Below, one piece after another: positions 58,051-64,000 of a stretch of 64,000 nt of DNA; positions within the stretch are counted from its first letter, which is position 1, and the number at the start of each line of letters is the position of its first letter. The position numbers and the translations under genes were made by a program. Below the pieces are notes generated by a model that was not told where the DNA came from, made no database searches, and worked only from the letters and a program-made list of their open reading frames with translations. The stretch covers positions 124,001-188,000 of the forward strand of contig ONFF01000002.1 of the NCBI GenBank assembly GCA_900317055.1, given 5' to 3'. The DNA comes from an uncultured Bacteroidales bacterium. Its GTDB lineage: Bacteria > Bacteroidota > Bacteroidia > Bacteroidales > F082.

Positions 58051-59178
58051 CTATATATGCAACAAATGCTCTATTCCCACAATGGCTGTTTCTCGGTTCT
58101 GCTCGGAACGCAGCGTATGGAGCGCAAACATCAAATCTCTTTCGTTGTATTTATACAACCACTTTTTGTAAGCAGCAGGGAAAAATCTTTTGAATTTCAA
58201 CCTCAATTTTGACGGGCTTTTGAAAGCAGTAAGATATAAACGCAACTCTTTGTCGCAGAACTTCTGCAATTCTTGATACACATAATCCTCGTCTCCAACC
58301 TTATTCGAACATGCATTGAATTCCGACAAATCCTGTTGTTCGTCATAGCGCACAAAGAGGTTGTCAACAGACTTAACCTTGTGTTTCTTGATCTGAACTT
58401 GCCCGTTCTCAATGACTAATTCCACAATCAACCCTGTATCAGTTAGTCCTGGCGCAAAGTTCTTGAGCAAGAAATCACCTTGACCATAAAGTAGAAACGA
58501 TCCATTGTAATATTCCTCACATCCAATGCAATGCGTATGCTGAGCAAGAATCATATCCGCACCGCAATCAGCCATGCGATGAAAGCGTTTTCTCGTCTCA
58601 GGCGATGGATAGTGGAATTTTTCAATTCCACCATGATATAATACCACTAAATAATCGCATTGTTTCTTCAACTGTTCCAATTCTCGGCAAACCACAAATT
58701 CGTCATACAACCAAGCTCCAGCCGTATCGTTTGTAGGCTTATTATACATCGTTTCACTGACATTGTAGAAACCGATGTTTATTCCACCAACTTCCTTAAC
58801 AAACGAACGGACTATTTCATCTTCATTTTTGCCAGCCCCAATATGCTTGATTCCGGCATTATCCAAAGTGTGCATCGTATCTATCATGCCTTGGTGTCCG
58901 CCATCTGTGGCATGGTTGTTTGCCAAAAGACACAAGTCTATTCCCAATTTCTTGTAAGCTTCAACGGCCGAGGTTGCTGCCACTTTAACTGGGCCAGTTT
59001 TTCTGCATTTGTCAGGATGGTCGGTCAATGCGCCTTCGAGATTGCAAATGGTGAAATCAGCACTAGAAAACAATTGTGTTATTTCTTTGCCGAACAATGA
59101 GTCCGTGTCACCCTTTGAAAAGAATGAAACATTTTGTTCGGTAGGGAACAGATCGCCGACAATAAGAATAGTATTCAT
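58051..59178 (-). CDS. CapA-type metallophosphatase-fold protein, second copy
   Basis: About 375 residues from ATG 59178 (MNTILIVGDLFPTEQNVSFF). This start matches the third copy and avoids overlap with the ATP-grasp gene; an ATG 22 codons upstream adds a hydrophobic stretch (GVFFLPLLIFSCIH) that could pass for a signal peptide. GDLFPT, ICNLEGALTD, LANNHATDGGHQGM, VVLYHGGIEKFHYPSPE and LAQHTHCIGCEEYY are the family motifs. Its metal residues look complete. It is coupled with an ATP-grasp ligase on each side. Confidence 0.85.
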   Translation of the reverse strand: MNTILIVGDLFPTEQNVSFFSKGDTDSLFGKEITQLFSSADFTICNLEGALTDHPDKCRKTGPVKVAATSAVEAYKKLGIDLCLLANNHATDGGHQGMIDTMHTLDNAGIKHIGAGKNEDEIVRSFVKEVGGINIGFYNVSETMYNKPTNDTAGAWLYDEFVVCRELEQLKKQCDYLVVLYHGGIEKFHYPSPETRKRFHRMADCGADMILAQHTHCIGCEEYYNGSFLLYGQGDFLLKNFAPGLTDTGLIVELVIENGQVQIKKHKVKSVDNLFVRYDEQQDLSEFNACSNKVGDEDYVYQELQKFCDKELRLYLTAFKSPSKLRLKFKRFFPAAYKKWLYKYNERDLMFALHTLRSEQNRETAIVGIEHLLHI

Positions 59179-59233
59179 TTTACTTGTTCTATGGATACAA
59201 CTGAATATTAATAATGGAAGAAAAAAAACTCCT

Positions 59234-60445
59234 TTACTTGCCAAACAATTGTTTGACGGTTCTCTTAAAGAACTTTTTTCTAAAATCCCTCATAAAAACT
59301 TTTTGAGGCTGAGTATCGTTTTCGTCATCAATAAAATTAATCTGAGAAGTCTTTTTTAGATGTAAAAAGGCCTTGGTACTCATATATCCATTATACCAAT
59401 CGTCAAAAGCCATCCTTTCGTTGAAAAATGTTGCACTTTGAACAATCTTCTTATTCAGGTCATCAATGTTTTCACCTAAAAATGATTTAATCATCATTAC
59501 CGGCAGGTTGACTCCTGTTTTGGTATAAGCATATCCCGAGCCTCCAAAGCGCATATTAATCTCAGCAAAATAGATCAAGCCTTCGCTTTCATAAAAATCA
59601 ATGTCAAAAACGCCAGCAAAACCAATCTTTTTAATAAGCTTCGAAAATTTATCTATGAGGTCATTGTCGTCAGCGGGATAAACCTTGCCTTGCACAGCTA
59701 CGCCGAAATGCGTGCCGTGAGCCAATTGTAAGATTTCGATGATTCCAGGAATTACAACCTCTTGTCCGTCAGAAAAACCCAGCAAAGCAAATTCCCTGTC
59801 AATCTTCTTAAAATCCTCAACTAAAAGTTTTATGCTTCTATACCTTTCATTCAAAGTGGGCAATTGAGTCAGATGTTTTTCCAACTCCATTCTATTATTG
59901 CATTTTTTCAAGCCCAACTTTGCTCCTACCAAAGAAACTAACGGCTTTGCAAAGCATGGATACGAAATGGTGTCAGGGATGATGTATTTCCCATCCTTAA
60001 TTTCGATGACCAAAGAATTCGGCACATGTAGTCCAACTTCTTGGGCCAATTGTTTTTGACGCTCTTTATTCATCCATTCCACAACAGCACCTTGTTTCCA
60101 ATTGATATTTGGACAATAAAAATGATCTTTCAAGACATCCAATGACTGGTCGATGGCTGCCGCAGAAAAATCGTTATCAGGAAAAATGAAAGTCTTTTGG
60201 TTAGGATCAACACATTGAGTAAGAAGCAAATCAATAAGCATTTCCTTATTGTATGTCTCACAATACAATGTACGATTCACATATTTGCTATATGCGTCTA
60301 TCGGCTTGTCCTCTATCAAACCGCCATTGGTCTTGTTGCGATGTGTTAACACAATAAGAGTAATGTCACATCCTATTTGTGCGACGGAGCGGACAATACT
60401 TAACCTTCCTGTGAATCCTTGACCAATAACAATAACCTTCTTCAT
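59234..60445 (-). CDS. ATP-grasp ligase, paralogue C
   Basis: A 403-residue relative of A and B: KVIVIGQGFTGRLSIVRSVA starts it, YPCFAKPLVSLVGAKLGLKK is the ATP-binding stretch, and FDIDFYESEGLIYFAEINMR with FGGSGYAYTK the Mg and phosphate region. It lies between the GNAT gene (20-base gap) and the second CapA gene. Three such paralogues in 5 kb, each next to a CapA-type gene, is unusual and suggests stepwise addition of different amino acids or the same one to different sites. Confidence 0.85.
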   Translation of the reverse strand: MKKVIVIGQGFTGRLSIVRSVAQIGCDITLIVLTHRNKTNGGLIEDKPIDAYSKYVNRTLYCETYNKEMLIDLLLTQCVDPNQKTFIFPDNDFSAAAIDQSLDVLKDHFYCPNINWKQGAVVEWMNKERQKQLAQEVGLHVPNSLVIEIKDGKYIIPDTISYPCFAKPLVSLVGAKLGLKKCNNRMELEKHLTQLPTLNERYRSIKLLVEDFKKIDREFALLGFSDGQEVVIPGIIEILQLAHGTHFGVAVQGKVYPADDNDLIDKFSKLIKKIGFAGVFDIDFYESEGLIYFAEINMRFGGSGYAYTKTGVNLPVMMIKSFLGENIDDLNKKIVQSATFFNERMAFDDWYNGYMSTKAFLHLKKTSQINFIDDENDTQPQKVFMRDFRKKFFKRTVKQLFGK

Positions 60446-60465
60446 AATATGTATTAAAAAAACAA

Positions 60466-61113
60466 CTAATCTATATTTAACTTGCTTCTTATCATTTTAC
60501 AAATGGAAGAAAGTATTCGTGATCTTTCAACTTTTCCTGGTTTATATTGAATTTTTGTCAATATTTTTGAAATAGTAAAGTATCTTTTTATATATTTATC
60601 GGAGAACGGGCATCCTTCTAACCATTTTACAAAATATACAGAAAAATGGTTTTGTTGGGAAGCAGGAAAATATCGTACTTCTTTAAAACCGTTTCTTGCC
60701 ACGAATTTTCGCACTACCATGTTTTCTTCTGGCGTATCACCTTCCATTACTTGAACTCCTTTTTCCACGATGTACGCATCACGAAGTTCATTCATCTCTT
60801 CAAGTATTCCCATACCTTGAAATTTAGGTAGAATTGCCGACATGGCTCCTTTTGAAACAATTTTGTTTTTGTCAAACCATTTCTTCCCAACCGAAATTGA
60901 TACAGAAGTAGTACCCACAAGTTTATCACCACAGAAAGCGACAAAACAACGACCTTCTTCTCCCAAATGTTTCTTGAGATCCTCACCTGACATGGTCGTG
61001 GTGTTCATGGTAATTCCTTTTTCAATATTCCTTTTATGCGCCGCCATAAGCAACTCGTGAATATCATCCCAAGAAACCCAATCGGGCTTAGGCATTACTT
61101 TTATTTCTTCCAT
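60466..61113 (-). CDS. GNAT-family N-acetyltransferase
   Basis: A 215-residue GNAT protein. GRCFVAFCGDKLVGTTSVSI is the early strand pair, AMSAILPKFQGMGILEEMNE the acetyl-CoA loop (Q-x-x-G-x-G), and NMVVRKFVARNGFKEVRYFP the C-terminal end (N-x-x-x-x-x-F-x-x-x-x-G-F). It sits between an ATP-grasp ligase and a CapA-type gene, so it may acylate the amino acid or amino sugar that is added. Substrate unknown. Gaps to the neighbours are about 20 bases on either side. Confidence 0.85.
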   Translation of the reverse strand: MEEIKVMPKPDWVSWDDIHELLMAAHKRNIEKGITMNTTTMSGEDLKKHLGEEGRCFVAFCGDKLVGTTSVSISVGKKWFDKNKIVSKGAMSAILPKFQGMGILEEMNELRDAYIVEKGVQVMEGDTPEENMVVRKFVARNGFKEVRYFPASQQNHFSVYFVKWLEGCPFSDKYIKRYFTISKILTKIQYKPGKVERSRILSSICKMIRSKLNID

Positions 61114-61134
61114 TCCCCATATTTATTATTTGTT

Positions 61135-62292
61135 CTACTTATTGTTTTCCATCATATATTGAACACATGCAAACATATTCTCAGCATAGCGTTCGCTTTC
61201 CATGCACTTTGAGATACGCATTAACTGTTCCCTATTATATTTCTCCAAAAGGTGCTTTTTATAAAGTTTTCCAGGCAATTTCTTTACTAATCGATAATAT
61301 AAAGAATCACCGCGGAACGAGTTCAAAAACCTGTCTTTAATAATAGCTGCATTATAACAGAACTGATAATATTTTTTTTGGATTATCACTTCATTTTTAA
61401 GTTCGTCGCTCCGTTTATAAAATAAAGAAAGGTCTTGTAGTTCATCATATCTAACTAAATCATCTGAAGAAACACTTACTGCGTGTTGTATGATATCTAC
61501 ACCACTTTCCGAGAGCACTATTTCTGTTATCAACCCGTGTTTGGTCATATCATTTTTCATCCGAGAAAAGAGGAAATTCCCTTGACCATATAGCAAATAA
61601 GCATTTTTGTAGTTTTCGAAACAACCTATGCAATGCGTATGTTGAGCGGTGATGAAATCAGCGCCACAATCTGCCATACGATGAAAGTGTTGTCTCAATA
61701 ATGGCGAGGGATAGGGGAATTCCTCAGTACCACCATGATAAATGACAATAAGATAATCGTGGGATTGTTTCAGTTCTTTAATGTCATTGCATACCACATA
61801 TTCATCATATATATTTGCACCTGCAGTTGAAACAGAAGGAATATTATAAAACATCTCTGAGACATTGTATATGCAAATTTTCTTATTGCCAAGTAATAAA
61901 CTGATACTCTTTTTGATATTGCCCAAATTCTCTCCAGCACCGAGATGGTCAATTCCATTGTCATCCAACAACTTCACTGTATCTTTAAATCCATCTTCCT
62001 GATAATCTGTAATATGATTATTGGCTAAGGCAACCGCTTTCACTCCTAACCCTTTGATACCTTTTATACAATCTTTTGACGCTTTGATTACTGGACCTGT
62101 TTTTTCCATGGCCTTATTGGAATCCGTCAAAGGGCCTTCAAGGTTGAATATAGAAAAATCAGCGTTGTTGAACAAGTCTATGATTTTCTCTCCAAAGATC
62201 GCTTTGGCGTTCCCTTCTTCAAACAGCTTCTGGTTTTTACCAGAAGGAAGAAGATCGCCGGCAATGACAATTTGATTAAGGTGGTTATTCAT
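61135..62292 (-). CDS. CapA-type metallophosphatase-fold protein, third copy
   Basis: 385 residues, starting MNNHLNQIVIAGDLLPSGKN. FNLEGPLTDS, LANNHITDYQEDGF, LIVIYHGGTEEFPYPSPLL and TAQHTHCIGCFENY are the metal-site motifs, matching the second copy closely (NLEG, ANNH, HGG, QHTHCIGC). No signal peptide. It lies beside the GNAT gene and upstream of the ACP-like gene with a 124-base gap that holds a long hairpin. It is likely a recent duplicate of the 58051-59178 gene. Confidence 0.86.
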   Translation of the reverse strand: MNNHLNQIVIAGDLLPSGKNQKLFEEGNAKAIFGEKIIDLFNNADFSIFNLEGPLTDSNKAMEKTGPVIKASKDCIKGIKGLGVKAVALANNHITDYQEDGFKDTVKLLDDNGIDHLGAGENLGNIKKSISLLLGNKKICIYNVSEMFYNIPSVSTAGANIYDEYVVCNDIKELKQSHDYLIVIYHGGTEEFPYPSPLLRQHFHRMADCGADFITAQHTHCIGCFENYKNAYLLYGQGNFLFSRMKNDMTKHGLITEIVLSESGVDIIQHAVSVSSDDLVRYDELQDLSLFYKRSDELKNEVIIQKKYYQFCYNAAIIKDRFLNSFRGDSLYYRLVKKLPGKLYKKHLLEKYNREQLMRISKCMESERYAENMFACVQYMMENNK

Positions 62293-62346
62293 TCTGTATT
62301 AAACTGACTGCATATGATACAATTCTGACTCAACAAAAACAATTCC

Positions 62347-62393
62347 CGTTGCATTCACATCGAATGCTACGCATGTTCAATGTGAATGCAACT
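62347..62393. terminator. Long hairpin between the ACP gene and the third CapA gene
   Basis: GTTGCATTCACAT (62348-62360) and ATGTGAATGCAAC (62380-62392) are exact inverse complements (13 bases) around a 19-base loop that itself contains ATGC/GCAT. In the direction of transcription it is followed by GGGAATTGTTTTTG, a weak T run. It could be a terminator, an attenuator or an RNA-processing site within the operon. Confidence 0.6.
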
Positions 62394-62416
62394 TTGATGA
62401 TTTGTCTATTAAGGAA

Positions 62417-62635
62417 TTAACCCATAAAATCAAGAATATCCTTCACGGTTTTGAAGCATTGAATATCTTCTCCCGTCAGTTTTTTCCCAATTTCTTCGTC
62501 CATCATAACTATGAGAGACAATTTCGCCATCGAATCGTACTCGGGAATCTCACTAAGAATCATTTCAGGCTTCAGAGAGCCACCATTCAGCTCAAGCATT
62601 TCCTCGAGCATTTCAATTTTCTTTTCTTGTGTCAT
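62417..62635 (-). CDS. Acyl carrier protein, third copy
   Basis: 72 residues, acidic and helical. EIPEYDSMAKLSLIVMMDEE holds the DSM serine. KIEMLEEMLELNGGSLKPEM is the first helix and loop, GEDIQCFKTVKDILDFMG the last helices. It lies between the acyltransferase-3 gene and the hairpin upstream of the third CapA gene. Its own acyl-loading partner may be the incomplete SDR and whatever lies beyond the window edge. Its presence suggests the acyl module extends over the whole right-hand block. Confidence 0.85.
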   Translation of the reverse strand: MTQEKKIEMLEEMLELNGGSLKPEMILSEIPEYDSMAKLSLIVMMDEEIGKKLTGEDIQCFKTVKDILDFMG

Positions 62636-62713
62636 TTTTCTAGTTTTTAGTATTACAAAACTTGATTATTACAATTACAATATTTAAAAACCAAAACTCA
62701 TATTTGCTTCTAC

Positions 62714-63706
62714 CTATAAGCCTTGCTTTTTTATTGACTTAATATAATCAGAAAACAATATTTTTTTCATAAACCTGTCAATTGGTGAACTAAAAAACAA
62801 GGTACATAGTAACGGCACACCAACAAACAATGTCAATAATCCATACCATTCGTAACGATAATTATATAAACAACCCCAGCATATTGTGAAAATAGGAATA
62901 GCGTGAAGAAGATATACATTCATTGTCCTTGAACCATATTTGGTAAACCAACACTCTTTGTCGGGAATTAAAATAATTAAGCAAGTACACGCAACAACTC
63001 TCATTATAATCATCATCCATTTTGCTAATGCAACTTTCATATTTAGACCATAATATGCAGTCATCGAAACATGCATTTTTGGCGCTATTCGGATAATGAC
63101 TAAATTAAGAAGAATACATAATACAATTATCATTACACATAACACACGCACCTTTGTACTTTGCTTCCATATAATTAATTTGTTTTCAAACACATTCCTT
63201 AAAAAAACACCAAAAGCAAAACAGGGAAACAAAGAACTTATACGTTGTATGTCAAAATAACGGTTATCAATAGGGAAAAAGCCTACTGCAACCCCAAAAA
63301 TCATTACAAGTATTAGATAGCCAGTAATTCCGATGCGTTTCCTTATCCAATTTGTTGCCAAAGAAAACAAAAACAATGCCATCAGATACCACATCGCATA
63401 CCCAGGTTTGAACAAAAACCTTTCAAAATAGTCAGGAAAATGCGAATAATAACCTATTACATTGTTAATAATAGAGAAGAGAAAACACGGCCAAAGAAAC
63501 ACATACAACAACTCCTTAAACGACCTTTTCTTATACCAATAGCCAGAAATGATGGCAAATAAAGTCATGGGATACCAATTGATGAAAGGATGAATATATT
63601 TAATCACACGCACCCCATCTATTGCATAAGGCATTGTAGAATGCAACAACACAATGCATAACATAGCAAAGAATTTCAAATTATCCCAATAATAGACCCT
63701 TCTCAT
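62714..63706 (-). CDS. Acyltransferase family 3 membrane protein
   Basis: A 330-residue polytopic membrane protein. The start YYWDNLKFFAMLCIVLLHST carries the R/D/H motif typical of acyltransferase 3 (the H in LHST), and about ten hydrophobic segments follow (FLFSIINNVIGYYS, WYLMALFLFSLATNW, LVIIRIA). Such proteins O-acylate polysaccharides at the membrane. It lies between the ACP gene (78-base gap) and the SDR at the window edge. With the ACPs nearby it might use an acyl-ACP donor, but acetyl-CoA is the usual one. Confidence 0.85.
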   Translation of the reverse strand: MRRVYYWDNLKFFAMLCIVLLHSTMPYAIDGVRVIKYIHPFINWYPMTLFAIISGYWYKKRSFKELLYVFLWPCFLFSIINNVIGYYSHFPDYFERFLFKPGYAMWYLMALFLFSLATNWIRKRIGITGYLILVMIFGVAVGFFPIDNRYFDIQRISSLFPCFAFGVFLRNVFENKLIIWKQSTKVRVLCVMIIVLCILLNLVIIRIAPKMHVSMTAYYGLNMKVALAKWMMIIMRVVACTCLIILIPDKECWFTKYGSRTMNVYLLHAIPIFTICWGCLYNYRYEWYGLLTLFVGVPLLCTLFFSSPIDRFMKKILFSDYIKSIKKQGL

Positions 63707-63727
63707 CGCAAAAACTCTAATAACAAA

Positions 63728-64000
63728 TTAGAACAACCGAGGCATCAACATAGGAATGGCAGTACCGCTAATAGAGGGGGCGGCATTACTCAAAAGGAAA
63801 GCTATTGTATTTGCTACTTCAACTGGTTGCACCAATGCTGATCCATTGATTTCTGAAGATCCAACACCATCCGATATTTCTGCTGCCCGCCGCCCCATAG
63901 GTGTATCAACACCCACTGGCATAATAGAATTAACCCGGATTCCTTGAGGAGCTAGTTCTTGAGCCATGCAACGAACAAAAGCGTCCACAGCAGCCTTGCT
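63728..64000 (-). CDS. Short-chain dehydrogenase, C-terminal part, cut by window edge
   Basis: The frame is open to the edge of the window, so the start and cofactor loop are outside. SKAAVDAFVRCMAQELAPQG begins with the lysine of the catalytic Y-x3-K; IRVNSIMPVGVDTPMGRRAA is the substrate loop; LVQPVEVANTIAFLLSN and ISGTAIPMLMPRLF the last strands, matching SDR reductases of the FabG/FabI type. It is the third SDR of the right-hand block, probably part of the same acyl or sugar pathway. Exact role cannot be judged without the N-terminal half. Confidence 0.8.
   Translation of the reverse strand, partial: SKAAVDAFVRCMAQELAPQGIRVNSIMPVGVDTPMGRRAAEISDGVGSSEINGSALVQPVEVANTIAFLLSNAAPSISGTAIPMLMPRLF

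Overview
The window reads as a chromosomal surface-polysaccharide region of a Bacteroidales bacterium (Bacteroides/Prevotella-like). The signs are several promoters with the Bacteroidota -7 form TAnnTTTG, an absence of clear Shine-Dalgarno sequences, a 'smalltalk'-type small membrane protein beside an M15 peptidase, GxxExxY and four-helix-bundle small proteins, and many intergenic runs of TTTAGAGTTGAGAG-type repeats. Almost every gene lies on the minus strand; only four genes (about 29.0-30.8 kb) are on the plus strand. No rRNA, tRNA, transposase, integrase or CRISPR array was seen.

Layout. (1) 1-11 kb is a capsule/O-antigen block: glycosyltransferases, hexapeptide acyltransferases, an ATP-grasp/CapA pair, a polysaccharide-deacetylase-like protein, an EpsG/Wzy-like polymerase and a Wzx flippase. 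(2) 11-17.5 kb holds two near-identical UDP-glucose dehydrogenase genes in direct orientation. Between them lie a UDP-glucuronate 4-epimerase and a three-gene Thoeris-like defence cassette (TIR-like, membrane-Macro, and an unknown membrane protein). (3) 17.8-28.7 kb is an unusual operon: an unknown protein, SIS-HAD fusion, phosphoribosyltransferase-like protein, ORC/Cdc6-type ATPase, Rossmann-like protein, an AbiL/RloA-RloB pair and a PfkB sugar kinase. (4) 29-30.8 kb (plus strand) has an M15 peptidase, a conserved hypothetical, a smalltalk-like protein and an amidase-like protein that has lost its catalytic histidines. (5) 30.8-33.6 kb carries WbpO/WbpP-like enzymes for UDP-HexNAcA, with a nonsense-mutated GxxExxY gene between them. 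(6) 33.9-39.1 kb is a second accessory stretch: DinD, a Septu-like PtuA/PtuB plus a third gene (PtuB interrupted by a stop codon), and a GNAT with a small partner. (7) 39.3-64 kb is a second polysaccharide block: GDP-fucose synthesis (gmd, fcl), two sugar aminotransferases, a complete acyl-building module (ketoacyl synthase, acyl carrier proteins, acyl-AMP ligase, SDRs), a PglD/PglC-like initiation pair, an EpsG-like polymerase, LicD, and a striking run of ATP-grasp ligases paired with CapA-type proteins.

Together the two polysaccharide blocks could supply and assemble a polymer containing uronic acids (GlcA/GalA, HexNAcA), fucose and N-acylated amino sugars, decorated with acyl groups, phospho-groups and probably amino acids joined by ATP-grasp ligases. 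About 28 kb of mostly defence-like material separates the blocks. The least explained parts are the PRTase/ORC-ATPase/SIS-HAD/PfkB operon, the three ATP-grasp/CapA pairings, and small-gene cassettes bounded by inverted arrays of short repeats. All functional statements come from reading motifs by eye; no database search was run.
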